DNA of 64,000 nt from NCBI GenBank assembly GCA_016791475.1, contig JAEUWI010000006.1, forward strand, positions 119,370 to 183,369, read 5' to 3'. This DNA is from Candidatus Hydrogenedentota bacterium (lineage in GTDB: Bacteria; Hydrogenedentota; Hydrogenedentia; Hydrogenedentales; JAEUWI01). The notes below the pieces were generated by a model, which saw only the letters and a list, made by a program, of their open reading frames with translations, was not told the DNA's origin and did no database searches. Each line of letters opens with the position of its first letter. The first letter of the stretch is position 1. The position numbers and the translations under genes were made by a program. Positions 1 through 8,613 of the stretch are shown piece by piece.

Positions 1-920
1 GCATAGAGCACCTTGGAGGGCTGGCGCAGGGGGGCGTGCTGGCTGGGGTGCGTGCCGCCGAAGATCGCCACTACGGGGGTGCCCATGGCCGACGCGATGT
101 GCATGGGTCCCGTGTCGCCGCCGCAATAGAGGTCGCACTGGTCCACCAGAGCGGCGTAGTGCTTCAGGTCCGGGGTCTCGGGGGCCACATGGGGTTTGCC
201 GTGGATAAGCTTGATGAGCTGATTAATCGTAGCCCGCTGGCCGGGGCCCCAGGTGAGCAGCACCTCGTAGCGACCGTCGCTCATGATCATCTCGGCCAGT
301 TCCGCGTAGAACTCCAGGGGCCACTGCTTCTCCGGGCGGTCCACCGGAGCGTGGAGCGCGATCACCTTCTTGGCGCCGTGGAAGACCTTGTGGAAATAGG
401 CGTCGATGGTGTCATCCACATCCTCGGGGATGTCGATAACGACGTCCAGGGAGTGGCATTTTGCTTCGAGGACCTTGCAGAGTTCGAGGTTCTCTTCGAT
501 CCGGTTCATGAACTTTGAGGGCAGGGCCACGCGACGATTGGTGGTCAGGAAACTGAGCTCCTGGCTCCGGGGACGGCTGAAGCCGTAGCGCAGTCCGGCA
601 CCGGAGGCCAGGGTTAACAGACCCGTCTTGAAAATGCCGTGGAAATCGATGATCCAGTCGTAGCGATTGGCCCGGATGGTCCTGCACAGTTCGAGGAAAC
701 TGCCCACGCTGTGTGGCGCGTTGCCGCCGCGATCAAAAACATGGATCTGGTCGAGGGCTGGATGGCCGGAGATGATCTCGTAGGACTTCTGCTCGATCAC
801 CCAGTCGATCTGGGCGTTGGGATAGCGGTTGCGCAGGGCGTGCAGGGCGGGCAGAACGCGGACCACGTCGCCAATGGCGCTCAAGCGTATGATGAGAATA
901 CGAGGTACGCCATTGATCAT
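1..920 (-). CDS. Glycosyltransferase family 9 (heptosyltransferase-like), 3' end cut by window edge
   Basis: Reading the minus strand from an ATG at 920 gives an open frame that runs off the window at position 1, about 306 residues. The start reads MINGVPRILIIRLSAIGDVV, the usual N-terminus of ADP-heptose:LPS heptosyltransferases (GT9), and near the edge the frame contains YCGGDTGPMHIASAMGTPVV and FGGTHPSQ, the conserved C-terminal sugar-nucleotide binding region. The family adds heptose (or a related sugar) to the lipopolysaccharide inner core at the cytoplasmic face of the inner membrane, so a Gram-negative envelope is implied. No strong ribosome binding site is visible before the ATG. It lies just downstream of a tRNA-Ser on the same strand. 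The exact acceptor (WaaC, WaaF or WaaQ type) cannot be decided from this fragment. Confidence 0.88.
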   Translation of the reverse strand, partial: MINGVPRILIIRLSAIGDVVRVLPALHALRNRYPNAQIDWVIEQKSYEIISGHPALDQIHVFDRGGNAPHSVGSFLELCRTIRANRYDWIIDFHGIFKTGLLTLASGAGLRYGFSRPRSQELSFLTTNRRVALPSKFMNRIEENLELCKVLEAKCHSLDVVIDIPEDVDDTIDAYFHKVFHGAKKVIALHAPVDRPEKQWPLEFYAELAEMIMSDGRYEVLLTWGPGQRATINQLIKLIHGKPHVAPETPDLKHYAALVDQCDLYCGGDTGPMHIASAMGTPVVAIFGGTHPSQHAPLRQPSKVLY

Positions 921-1083
921 CGTTTCGGTCCAACCAATCCAGAATACCCTTTGGGCAAGGAATGTCTGTCCGGACCCCAGTTACCGCACAGACGCGGCGC
1001 AATGTGCCGGAAGACAGGTGCGTGGCCAGCGCCCCCGGCTGGACTGTGTCAGCCGCCTGGCGGCTGTAAAACCTGAAAAAAAA

Positions 1084-1173
1084 TGGCGGAGAGTGAGGGA
1101 TTCGAACCCTCGGTACGCTTTCACGCACACACGCTTTCCAAGCGTGCTCCTTTAGCCACTCGGACAACTCTCC
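1084..1173 (-). tRNA. tRNA-Ser (anticodon GGA)
   Basis: Minus-strand sequence folds as a class II tRNA: acceptor arm GGAGAGT pairing with ACTCTCC, D arm, anticodon stem CACGC/GCGTG around loop TTGGAAA (anticodon GGA, reading UCC/UCU), a long variable arm, and the T arm GGGTTCGAATCCC. The CCA end is encoded (TGG on the plus strand at 1084-1086). A long variable arm with anticodon GGA identifies serine. Confidence 0.96.
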
Positions 1174-1240
1174 ACGGGGCAGATCAGTATAGGGTTTTAC
1201 GGTGCCGGAAGTCAAACGCGCTACTGGAAACAGATCGATT

Positions 1241-1300
1241 GGACGGATAAGACGTACAGGACCGATGTGATCCCATCCGTCATATCGGTCCTATCCGTCC
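1241..1300. repeat. GGACGGAT/GGACCGAT two-step inverted repeat
   Basis: Left half contains GGACGGATA (1241-1249) then GGACCGAT (1259-1266). The right half contains ATCGGTCC (1284-1291) and TATCCGTCC (1292-1300), the exact complements in reverse order. The element could form a large hairpin with a 9-nt bulge. The same GGACGGAT/GGACCGAT wording recurs at the crtB stop codon (8570-8639). It sits in the gap between tRNA-Ser and trxA. Confidence 0.75.
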
Positions 1301-1425
1301 CTGGAGGCCACCCCCATTCCCGACTTTACCCGCGTGCGCGGCCTCGGCTATAATTTCCCCTTAACTGGTCAACCGCCCTTCCCGTCGGCACGCAGGAAGG
1401 TTCAACGCCAAGGAGCTTCGTTTCA

Positions 1426-1746
1426 ATGAGCAATGCCACGGAACTTACGGAAGATAATTTCAAAGACACGGTCGCCCAGGGCGTTACCCTGGTGGATTTC
1501 TGGGCCGAATGGTGCGGACCCTGCCGCATGATTGCCCCCGCGCTTGACGAGCTGGCCGTGGAGTTCGCCGGCAAGGCGACCGTTGGCAAGGTGGACGTGG
1601 ACAGCGCCGCAAACCTCGCCCAGGAGTTCAGCGTCTCCAGCATCCCCACGCTTCTGGTGATGAAAGACGGTGCGGAAGTGCGTCGCTTCATCGGCGTGAC
1701 GAGCAAGACCGAGCTCAGCCAGGCGCTCAACGCCGCGATTGGGTAA
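1426..1746 (+). CDS. trxA: Thioredoxin
   Basis: A 106-residue cytoplasmic thiol-disulfide reductase, the normal length for thioredoxin 1. The redox motif WCGPC lies at residues 29-33 in the usual setting VDFWAEWCGPCR, and the cis-proline loop SSIPTLLV follows at about residues 73-80. It would reduce ribonucleotide reductase, peroxiredoxins and methionine sulfoxide reductases such as the MsrA encoded at 63 kb. The ATG is preceded by AAGGAG at a good distance (about 1409-1414). It is monocistronic and closed by the terminator at 1764-1793. Nothing in it looks unusual. Confidence 0.96.
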   Translation: MSNATELTEDNFKDTVAQGVTLVDFWAEWCGPCRMIAPALDELAVEFAGKATVGKVDVDSAANLAQEFSVSSIPTLLVMKDGAEVRRFIGVTSKTELSQALNAAIG

Positions 1747-1763
1747 ATATAGATAGTTCTTGA

Positions 1764-1793
1764 AGCCCCGGCGTGATCGTCGGGGCTTTTTTT
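1764..1793 (+). terminator. Intrinsic terminator of trxA
   Basis: AGCCCCGGCG, a TGAT loop and CGTCGGGGCT form a 10-bp stem with one G-T pair, followed by TTTTTTT. It lies 18 nt after the trxA stop codon. Confidence 0.92.
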
Positions 1794-2029
1794 GTTCGAC
1801 GATGACTTCTCTATCTTGCAGGGACATCAGCGACTTCAGGGACGGCAGAAGAAATACCGCCGACCCTGCTTTTTCGCGCACACGCCCCAACTTTCGTTGG
1901 GCCCCCGCGTTGCGCTATACTAAACCAGTCCGCTTCTGGACTCATCCGGGCCTTCCAGTCCCGTCACCCTTCGAATTCCTGAGGGCCCCCGGTATGCATA
2001 GGCCCCGATCCCACTAAGGAGAGTTCCCC

Positions 2030-3034
2030 ATGAATCCAAAACACGTTGCCGTTGCGGGCGCCACCGGCGTGGTGGGCCAGCAGATGCTGCGGGTCCTGGA
2101 AGACCGCAACTACCCCATCGCCTCCATCAAGTTTCTGGCCTCCGCCCGTTCGGTCGGCCGCACGCTCACGTTCAAGGGTGAGGAAATTCCGGTGGAAGAG
2201 CTGACCGAGCAGTCCTTCAAGGGCGTGGATGTGGCCCTCTTCAGTGCGGGCGGCGGGACGAGTACCCACTTTGCCCCGTTCGCGGCGAAAGATGGCTGCG
2301 TGGTGGTGGACAACTCCAGCGCCTGGCGTATGGACCCGGAAGTGCCCCTGGTGGTGCCGGAGGTGAACGCCGCCGCGATCAAGACGCACAAGGGCATCAT
2401 CGCCAATCCCAACTGCTCCACCATCCAGATGGTCCAGGTGCTCCAGCCCATCCACGCGGCGGCCGGGATCAAGCGCATCGTGGTATCCACCTACCAGGCC
2501 GTCTCCGGCGCGGGCAGCGCCGCATTGAACGAGATGATGGACCAGATGGCTTCCGTGATGAAGGGCGATGCCGCCGCCTGCACGATTTTCCCCAAGCCCA
2601 TCGCCTTTAACGTCATTCCCCAGATCCCCCACAAAAATGCTTTTGGCGACAATGGCTACAGTTCCGAAGAGATGAAGATGGTGAAGGAGACGAAGAAGAT
2701 CATGGGTGACGACAGCATCATGGTTACCGCCACGACCGTGCGCGTCCCGGTGCATACCGGGCACAGCGAATCGGTCAACGTGGAAACCGCGAAGAAGCTC
2801 ACAGCCGCCCAGGCCCGCGAACTGGTTGCCTCCGCCCCCAATGTCATCGTGATGGACGACCCCACGAAGGACCTGTTCCCCACGGCGCTCGACGCGGCGG
2901 GCAAGTTTGAAACCTATGTCGGCCGCATCCGCGAAGACATTTCGCACCCGTCCGCCATTGATATGTGGATCGTGTCGGACAATCTGCTGAAGGGCGCCGC
3001 CCTGAACGCCGTGCAGATCGCGGAACTGCTGTAA
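2030..3034 (+). CDS. asd: Aspartate-semialdehyde dehydrogenase
   Basis: This 334-residue NADP enzyme converts aspartyl phosphate to aspartate semialdehyde, feeding lysine/diaminopimelate, threonine and methionine synthesis. The N-terminus carries the dinucleotide loop GATGVVG (residues 10-16). The active-site cysteine is C129 in NPNCSTIQ. The substrate-binding stretch RVPVHTGHSESV lies near residue 240. The ATG has a clear AAGGAG 11 nt upstream (2015-2020). Length and motifs match the bacterial USG-1/Asd family. It is monocistronic, with an intrinsic terminator at 3054-3081 shared with the convergent idi gene. Confidence 0.97.
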   Translation: MNPKHVAVAGATGVVGQQMLRVLEDRNYPIASIKFLASARSVGRTLTFKGEEIPVEELTEQSFKGVDVALFSAGGGTSTHFAPFAAKDGCVVVDNSSAWRMDPEVPLVVPEVNAAAIKTHKGIIANPNCSTIQMVQVLQPIHAAAGIKRIVVSTYQAVSGAGSAALNEMMDQMASVMKGDAAACTIFPKPIAFNVIPQIPHKNAFGDNGYSSEEMKMVKETKKIMGDDSIMVTATTVRVPVHTGHSESVNVETAKKLTAAQARELVASAPNVIVMDDPTKDLFPTALDAAGKFETYVGRIREDISHPSAIDMWIVSDNLLKGAALNAVQIAELL

Positions 3035-3053
3035 TTATATTTTGAACACGTTC

Positions 3054-3081
3054 AGGCGCGTCCTCCGGGGCGCGCCTTTTT
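3054..3081 (+). terminator. Intrinsic terminator of asd
   Basis: AGGCGCG and CGCGCCT form a 7-bp GC stem around TCCTCCGGGG, followed by a T run. It lies 20 nt after the asd stop and just before the 3' end of convergent idi. Confidence 0.88.
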
Positions 3082-3097
3082 CGTGGTCCGCAGGCCA

Positions 3098-3634
3098 TCA
3101 GGCCGCCGCAGACTCCACGTGCTTCAGCACACGCCCCGCCGCTTCGCGAAACCACACCGTAAAGTGCTCCGGGTGAGCCGCTATCTCCTCCATCAAATCC
3201 ACACCCTGAATCCACCGCCATTCGCATACCTCGGCCGGGTCCGGTTCAGGTATGCCCTCGAAACGCCCCACGAATACGTGGTCCAGTTCGTGCTCGATCA
3301 GTCCATTGTCGAAGCGGGCATGGTAAAGAAACTGAAACAGCGGGGTGATGGGCGTTTCTATCCCCATTTCCTGGCCGAGGCGAATCCGGGCCGCTTCCAT
3401 GGTCTCCTGGCCAGGCTGCGGGTGGCTGCAGCACGTATTCGTCCAGAGGCCTCCAGAGTGATACTTGTCTGGGTGGCGCCGTTGCAGCAGCCACCGGCCC
3501 TGCCCGTCGAACAGGAAGACCGAAAAGGCGCGGTGCAATTCTCCCGTCTGATGGGCCGCAAGCTTTTCACAGCGGCCCAGCGGCTTGTCCGCACTGTCGA
3601 CCAGAATAACTTCACCAAACATAGCCACGTTCAC
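3098..3634 (-). CDS. idi: Isopentenyl-diphosphate delta-isomerase, type I
   Basis: Nudix-fold enzyme interconverting IPP and DMAPP, the C5 precursors for carotenoids. Visible motifs are the early metal-binding His region AAHQTGELHRAF, the catalytic cysteine in NTCCSHP (second Cys, about residue 69), the Nudix-like stretch GQETMEAARIRLGQEMG, and the Glu pair EHE near residue 115. Type I Idi proteins are about 180 residues, as here. The longest frame starts at GTG 3634, but ATG 3622 aligns better with known Idi N-termini and has GGAG 11 nt upstream, so the protein may be 174 residues. It is transcribed divergently from the crt operon from a shared promoter/operator region (3679-3744), which ties precursor supply to carotenoid synthesis. 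Confidence 0.95.
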   Translation of the reverse strand: MNVAMFGEVILVDSADKPLGRCEKLAAHQTGELHRAFSVFLFDGQGRWLLQRRHPDKYHSGGLWTNTCCSHPQPGQETMEAARIRLGQEMGIETPITPLFQFLYHARFDNGLIEHELDHVFVGRFEGIPEPDPAEVCEWRWIQGVDLMEEIAAHPEHFTVWFREAAGRVLKHVESAAA

Positions 3635-3678
3635 TCCATCGGGTTTCGGGCGTCAGTCTACTTCGTTCCGCCTCCAGA

Positions 3679-3707
3679 AATGTAACACGGCGTCTATGTT
3701 TTGTCAA
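3679..3707 (-). promoter_or_regulatory. Promoter of idi
   Basis: On the minus strand, TTGACA (plus positions 3702-3707) is followed after exactly 17 bp by TACATT (3679-3684). The predicted start is about 3672, giving a leader of about 40-50 nt. The -35 box is one arm of the palindrome at 3699-3724. Confidence 0.7.
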
Positions 3708-3724
3708 AATAAACCTTGACAAAA
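3699..3724. promoter_or_regulatory. Palindromic operator joining the idi and crt promoters
   Basis: A perfect inverted repeat: TTTTGTCAA (3699-3707), 8-bp spacer, TTGACAAAA (3716-3724). Each arm contains the TTGACA -35 box of one of the two divergent promoters, so one bound regulator could block both. The symmetry extends three bases beyond the -35 hexamers, which two chance -35 boxes would not require. The likely ligand is the CarH-like repressor encoded at 10854-11798 (inference). Confidence 0.65.
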
Positions 3725-3744
3725 TATAATATGCCCGGTAAGAT
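3716..3744 (+). promoter_or_regulatory. Promoter of the crt operon
   Basis: TTGACA at 3716-3721 and TAAGAT at 3739-3744 are 17 bp apart. Transcription would start near 3751, leaving a leader of about 87 nt before the GTG of crtY. The -35 box overlaps the palindrome at 3699-3724. Confidence 0.72.
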
Positions 3745-3837
3745 GGGTTTAAGAGGGTCGCAAGATGATCCCTCCATGATGTACCCGGCGTCGGTGCTGC
3801 GTGCGCGCACCACGTCCATAATCCTGAGGCAAATGCG

Positions 3838-5004
3838 GTGGCGAATCCGGCGGTACATACCTTCAACCACCTGCTGGTCGGTGGCGGACTCCAGAACGGC
3901 CTGATTGCGTGGCTGCTTCTGAAGCGTGATCCCGAGGCCCGGGTGGCGCTGATTGAGGCGGGGGACTGCCTCGGCGGCAATCACACCTGGTCCTACCATG
4001 CGTCCGACGTGCCCGAGTCCCACGCGTGGGAGCTGAGGCCCCTGGCGCAATATAGCTGGGATACGTATCAGGTGCACTTTCCGCGTTTCATTCGGGAGCT
4101 ACGCCTGGGCTACCGCTCGCTGCATTCCAGCCACCTGAATCGACTCCTCCTCCACCAGTTCCAGCGGTCGTCCCAGGCTCGTCTGATTCTTTCCACCCGC
4201 GCCACGGAAGTCCGTAGTGACCGTGTGGTGCTGGAAACCGGGGAAGTGCTCCACGGTCGCAGCGTGATCGATGCCCGGGGCCCGGTGTTGGATGACACGC
4301 CCCGGGCGGCCACCGGCTATCAGAAGTTTGTGGGTCTGGAATTGCGGCTGGGCGCGCCGGGTCGGGCCCGGGTGCCGATCCTGATGGATGCCTGCGTACC
4401 CCAGGAAGACGGCTTCCGCTTTTTCTACGTTCTCCCCTATGGGCCCGACCGCGTACTGATCGAGGATACGCGCTTTTCCGATAATCCGGACCTGGACGTG
4501 GCGGCGCTTGAAGCGAGCGTGCTGGCCTATGCCGCCGAGCGTCGCTACGACGTGAAGTCGATAATCCGCAAGGAGTCGGGCGTACTGCCCATGCCCTGGA
4601 CGGCGCGCACGGACTGGCCCAACGCCATGCCGATGGTCGCGGGTTACGGTGGCGGTTTTATTCACCCGGCCACCGGCTACTCTTTCCCGGTGGCGTTGCG
4701 CGTGGCGCTCCATGTGGCCAACGCGGCGCCGGGCAATCCCCTGGGCCCGGCGTGGGCGGACCTCCTCACGGGGCACCAGCGGCAATACCGCTTCGCCGCG
4801 TTTCTCAACCGGCTGCTCTTCACGGCCTACGAACCGCAGGACCGTTTTCATATCTTCAAGCGCTTCTATCATCAGCCCGAAGAGACCATCGCCCGCTTCT
4901 ACCGGCTGTCCCTGGAGCGCGCCGATATGGCCCGCATGTTCACGGGGCGACCGCCCAAAGGATTCTCCGTCAAACGCATGGTAAAAGGAGCTCTTCATCG
5001 ATGA
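3838..5004 (+). CDS. crtY: Lycopene beta-cyclase (CrtY type)
   Basis: A 388-residue flavoprotein-fold enzyme that cyclises both ends of lycopene to give beta-carotene. The N-terminal dinucleotide motif LVGGGLQNGLIAW (about residues 12-24), then GGNHTWSYH and the later AGYGGGFIHPATGYSFP, are hallmarks of the bacterial CrtY family. Length matches that family. The GTG start at 3838 is chosen because the family begins a few residues before the dinucleotide motif; TGAGG lies about 9 nt upstream. It is the first gene of crtY-crtE-crtI-crtB-crtO, and its stop overlaps the crtE start in an ATGA. Confidence 0.94.
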   Translation: MANPAVHTFNHLLVGGGLQNGLIAWLLLKRDPEARVALIEAGDCLGGNHTWSYHASDVPESHAWELRPLAQYSWDTYQVHFPRFIRELRLGYRSLHSSHLNRLLLHQFQRSSQARLILSTRATEVRSDRVVLETGEVLHGRSVIDARGPVLDDTPRAATGYQKFVGLELRLGAPGRARVPILMDACVPQEDGFRFFYVLPYGPDRVLIEDTRFSDNPDLDVAALEASVLAYAAERRYDVKSIIRKESGVLPMPWTARTDWPNAMPMVAGYGGGFIHPATGYSFPVALRVALHVANAAPGNPLGPAWADLLTGHQRQYRFAAFLNRLLFTAYEPQDRFHIFKRFYHQPEETIARFYRLSLERADMARMFTGRPPKGFSVKRMVKGALHR

Positions 5005-6071
5005 TTGGACCCGCCATCGCCGAAACGTCGGCCCCATCGGGGCCCCTGGCGCCCGCCCGTATCCGCGCACGTCTCCTGCATCAATTGCGACTTGAGCTGG
5101 AGCCCTATTCACTTCGACGTCAGGGCGCGGGAAACGGGGTGGCCCTGCCGCGCCAGTACTGGCAGAAAGCCCTGGGGACGCCTCTGCGCGATTTTCTCGG
5201 TCGGGGCTCGAAGATGTTTCGGGCCCACATGGCCGAGTGGGCCTGGTCCGCGGCCGGTGGCGAAGGGGAATTGTGCATTTCCATACCGCTGTCGGTGGAG
5301 GCGCTCCATGCGGGCTCGCTGATTATTGACGATATTCAAGACAAGGCCAGTCTGCGCCGGGGCGACGTGGCGCTTCACGAGCGCTATGGGCTCGCCACGG
5401 CGCTGAATGCCGGAAACTGGCTCTATTTCTGGCCGGTGCGACTGCTGTCGGAGGCCAATTTCTCGCCCGAGCAGGAACTGGCGGCCCTGAGGAAGCTGGC
5501 GGAAACCCAGCACCGCTGCCATCTGGGCCAGGGCCTGGACGTATCGCTCAAGGTTCACGATATCCACCAGCAGGACATGGTCGGTGTGGTCCGTTCAAAA
5601 ACTGCGCTGAAGACAGGCGCCCTCATGGGCCTCTCCGCCTACCTCGGCGCCATGGGCGCGGGTGCGGATTCGGAAGCCCGGGAGGCCTTTGCTCGATTCG
5701 GTGAAGGCCTTGGCGGCATCCTGCAGATGCTTGACGACGCGGGATCCATCACGAGCGAGGACCGATCGGAGAAGGCCCGGGAGGACCTGATGCAAGGCAC
5801 GCCGACCTGGCCCTGGGTCTGGGCTGCGGAGCGCCTGGAAGGGGCCGCGTACCGGGAACTCGTGAATCTGTCCCACGATGTTCAGGCGGGTCATGTCGAT
5901 TTCACCTTTCTCCGCCAGCGCCTTCGCCATGTGCTGCCCGCGGATCTTTCCGTACTGTTGCGTGGTGAGCTGGACCTGGCGCTGGAGGCGGTCCGCCCCG
6001 CGATTGTCCGCCCGGCCACCGTGGAAGCCATCCACCGCGAGTTCACCCGCCTGGAGCAAAGCTATGCCTGA
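5001..6071 (+). CDS. crtE: Polyprenyl (geranylgeranyl) diphosphate synthase
   Basis: A 356-residue trans-prenyltransferase expected to make GGPP for phytoene synthesis. The first aspartate-rich motif is intact (DDIQD, followed by LRRGDVALHERYG), and the GQGLDV and KTALKTGALMG stretches are present. The second aspartate-rich motif reads DDAGS instead of DDxxD, and the following basic region is divergent (SEKAREDLMQGTPTWP), so product length or activity could differ from standard CrtE. The ATG at 5001 overlaps the crtY stop and has AAAAGGAG upstream. The position between crtY and crtI supports the GGPP role. A related prenyl chain length cannot be excluded. Confidence 0.87.
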   Translation: MIGPAIAETSAPSGPLAPARIRARLLHQLRLELEPYSLRRQGAGNGVALPRQYWQKALGTPLRDFLGRGSKMFRAHMAEWAWSAAGGEGELCISIPLSVEALHAGSLIIDDIQDKASLRRGDVALHERYGLATALNAGNWLYFWPVRLLSEANFSPEQELAALRKLAETQHRCHLGQGLDVSLKVHDIHQQDMVGVVRSKTALKTGALMGLSAYLGAMGAGADSEAREAFARFGEGLGGILQMLDDAGSITSEDRSEKAREDLMQGTPTWPWVWAAERLEGAAYRELVNLSHDVQAGHVDFTFLRQRLRHVLPADLSVLLRGELDLALEAVRPAIVRPATVEAIHREFTRLEQSYA

Positions 6072-7620
6072 AGTACTCTCCCCGGTCAACCCCCCGGCCC
6101 GGCACCCAGGGGCCGATCATCCGCCCCGTCCCACGGCGGCCGTTATCGGCAGTGGTTTTGGCGGTCTGGCCGCCGCCATACGCCTGCAGGCGGGCGGCGT
6201 TCAGGTGACCCTTTTTGAGGGCCGCGACAAGCCAGGCGGGCGGGCCTATGTCTACGAGGATCAGGGCTTCATATTCGACGGGGGCCCGACGGTCATCACG
6301 GCGCCCCAGTGCCTGGAAGAACTCTTTGAAGTGGCCGGGCGAAGAATGTCGGACTATGTGACCCTGCTCCCGGTTCATCCTTTTTACCGCCTTCAGTGGG
6401 ACGACGGTGATACGCTGGATTATACCGGGGATCTGGACGCCATGCTGGCCCAGATCAACGCCCGAAATCCGAAGGATGCCGAAGGCTACCAGCGCTTTCT
6501 CGAATTTACACGCAAGGTATTCGTCAAAGGCTATGAGGAACTGGCCCACGTGCCCTTTCTGCGTTTTGGCGACATGGTGCGGGTGGGACCGGACCTCGCG
6601 CGTCTGCGGGCGGATCGGAGTGTGTACAAGACGGTGGCGCGCTATGTGAAGGACGAGCACCTCCGCGAGGCCCTGAGCTTTCACTCGTTGCTGGTGGGGG
6701 GCAATCCCTTTGAGACCAGCGCCATCTACACCCTGATTCACTATCTGGAGCGCAAATGGGGCGTCTTCTTCCCCGTTGGCGGAACCGGGGCCCTGATCCG
6801 CGCGCTGGTGCGCCTCTTCGAAGACCTCGGCGGCACCATGAACCTCAACGCCCCGGTGCACGAGGTGACCCTGGAGGCGCGTGAATCGCGCCCCGGTCAC
6901 TGCCTCCACTGGCGCGAGGGCAAAACCGCGCCCTTTGACGCCGTGGTTTCCAATGCCGACGTTCACCACACCTACGCGCGCCTCTATCGCTCTGTACCTT
7001 CCGCGCTTCCGATGCAACGCAAGCTGGAGCGCTCCGAGTGGTCCATGTCCCTCTTCGTGCTCTACTTCGGCACGGATCGCCCCTACGATATCGCACACCA
7101 CACGGTCCTCTTCGGGCCGCGCTACAAAGGGCTGCTGGACGATATCTTTCATGGCCACCAGTTGCCCGAAGATTTCAGCCTGTACCTCCACGCGCCCACC
7201 GTCACCGATCCCAGCCTGGCGCCGGAGGGCTGCGGTACCTTTTACGTGCTTAGTCCCGTGCCCCATCTCGGGAATGCGAAGCTGGACTGGGAATCGATTG
7301 CACCGGTATATGCCGACAAGATTCTGGCCTATCTGGAGCGGACCATGCCCGACCTCCGACGGCACGTAGTGACAAAACGGTGGATGACGCCGGCGGACTT
7401 TCAGGACACACTTCACGCCTATCACGGCTCGGCCTTCTCCCTGGCGCCGACGCTGCGCCAGAGCGCCTGGTTTCGGCCGCACAATCGCGATCCGAGGATT
7501 CCCGGTCTGTACATTGCCGGATCGGGCACCCACCCCGGCGCGGGCGTTCCCGGTGTGGTGAACTCGGCCAAGGCCACGGCGGGGCTCGTGCTGGCCGACC
7601 TGGGTGTGGGGGCGCGCTGA
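6064..7620 (+). CDS. crtI: Phytoene desaturase (CrtI family)
   Basis: A 518-residue FAD-dependent desaturase that introduces double bonds into phytoene to make lycopene. The N-terminal Rossmann motif is IGSGFGGLAAAIRL after a short proline-rich lead, followed by GGRAYVYEDQGF. The C-terminal signature YIAGSGTHPGAGVPGV is that of the CrtI/CrtN family. The ATG at 6064 overlaps the crtE stop by 8 nt. An upstream in-frame ATG at 5878 lies inside crtE and would add unrelated sequence. Context with crtB and crtY makes phytoene the likely substrate. Confidence 0.94.
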   Translation: MPEVLSPVNPPARHPGADHPPRPTAAVIGSGFGGLAAAIRLQAGGVQVTLFEGRDKPGGRAYVYEDQGFIFDGGPTVITAPQCLEELFEVAGRRMSDYVTLLPVHPFYRLQWDDGDTLDYTGDLDAMLAQINARNPKDAEGYQRFLEFTRKVFVKGYEELAHVPFLRFGDMVRVGPDLARLRADRSVYKTVARYVKDEHLREALSFHSLLVGGNPFETSAIYTLIHYLERKWGVFFPVGGTGALIRALVRLFEDLGGTMNLNAPVHEVTLEARESRPGHCLHWREGKTAPFDAVVSNADVHHTYARLYRSVPSALPMQRKLERSEWSMSLFVLYFGTDRPYDIAHHTVLFGPRYKGLLDDIFHGHQLPEDFSLYLHAPTVTDPSLAPEGCGTFYVLSPVPHLGNAKLDWESIAPVYADKILAYLERTMPDLRRHVVTKRWMTPADFQDTLHAYHGSAFSLAPTLRQSAWFRPHNRDPRIPGLYIAGSGTHPGAGVPGVVNSAKATAGLVLADLGVGAR

Positions 7621-8613
7621 GTGGCGGGGGCAAACCAGAGCATCTTCCGGGAAACGATTCAGCACCACAGCAAGAGCTTCGCCTTCGCCTCCGCGCTGAT
7701 TCCCGCAGGGGCCCGCCACCCGGTGGAAGTCCTGTACACCTGGTGCCGCCGGGCCGACGACGCGGTCGATCTGGCGCGGCCCGAAGGGCGTGAGGCAGCG
7801 CTGGAAAGGCTCGAGCGCGAACTGGACCAGATATACAGCGAAGCGCCGTTGGATGATGCCCTTGTCCAGGCCATGCGGCTGGTGGTCACCCGCTACGCCA
7901 TTCCACGGGACTACCCGGCGGAGCTGCTTCAGGGCATGGCCATGGACGCCCGAGGCACGGACTACGACGACATGGAAACCCTGCTGCTCTATTGCTACCG
8001 CGTGGCCGGGACGGTTGGTTTGATGATGAGCCACGTGCTCGGGGTGCGCGAGCCCGAAGCGCTGCAGCATGCGGTGCACCTGGGCATCGCCATGCAATTG
8101 ACCAACATCTGCCGCGATGTCCGGGAAGACTGGGAGAACCGAAGACTGTACATTCCCTGGAGTATTCTCAGCCGCCACGGCGGCACGGCCCTGCCCGGGT
8201 TGCGGGGACAGCCCCTCCCCGTTTCCCTGGGATTCGCACTGGCCCGATCGGTGGAAGAACTGCTCCAGCGGGCTGACGCCTACTACGCCTCGGCCGATAT
8301 CGGCATGCGGAGCCTTTCCTGGCGGGCGGCACTCGCCGTGCGGGCGGCGCGCTATATTTATGCCGAGATCGGCCGCGTGGTCCGGCGGAGCGAGTGCGAT
8401 GTCTTTGCCGGTCGCGCGGTGGTGCCGAAAGCCCGCAAGGTGACGCTGGCGTTCAAGGCTCTCGGCGAGTGTGCGGCGGAGATGCCCTACCGCAGCCTGC
8501 ATCGGTTTGTACCCGCGGCGCTGGGCGCGCCCCTTCGCTTTCCCGATGACGTGCTGTTGCTGGAGAAATCGGACGGATCAGACCGATCGGACCGATCGGA
8601 CCGATCGGTGTGA
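7621..8613 (+). CDS. crtB: Phytoene synthase
   Basis: A 330-residue squalene/phytoene synthase family protein condensing two GGPP into phytoene, the committed step. Both aspartate motifs are intact: CRRADDAVD near residue 40 and NICRDVREDWENRRLYIP near residue 165. The GTG start directly follows the crtI stop codon with no gap. The C-terminal tail (GSDRSDRSDRSV) is not part of the family fold: it is encoded by the left arm and loop of the inverted repeat at 8570-8639, so the repeat has invaded or extended the end of the gene. Confidence 0.95.
   Translation: MAGANQSIFRETIQHHSKSFAFASALIPAGARHPVEVLYTWCRRADDAVDLARPEGREAALERLERELDQIYSEAPLDDALVQAMRLVVTRYAIPRDYPAELLQGMAMDARGTDYDDMETLLLYCYRVAGTVGLMMSHVLGVREPEALQHAVHLGIAMQLTNICRDVREDWENRRLYIPWSILSRHGGTALPGLRGQPLPVSLGFALARSVEELLQRADAYYASADIGMRSLSWRAALAVRAARYIYAEIGRVVRRSECDVFAGRAVVPKARKVTLAFKALGECAAEMPYRSLHRFVPAALGAPLRFPDDVLLLEKSDGSDRSDRSDRSV

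Noticed and set aside
6043..8502. An 819-residue minus-strand frame opposite crtI and crtB
   Set aside because: Antisense shadow of two well-identified genes; composition is typical of GC-rich antisense frames and no domain is recognisable.
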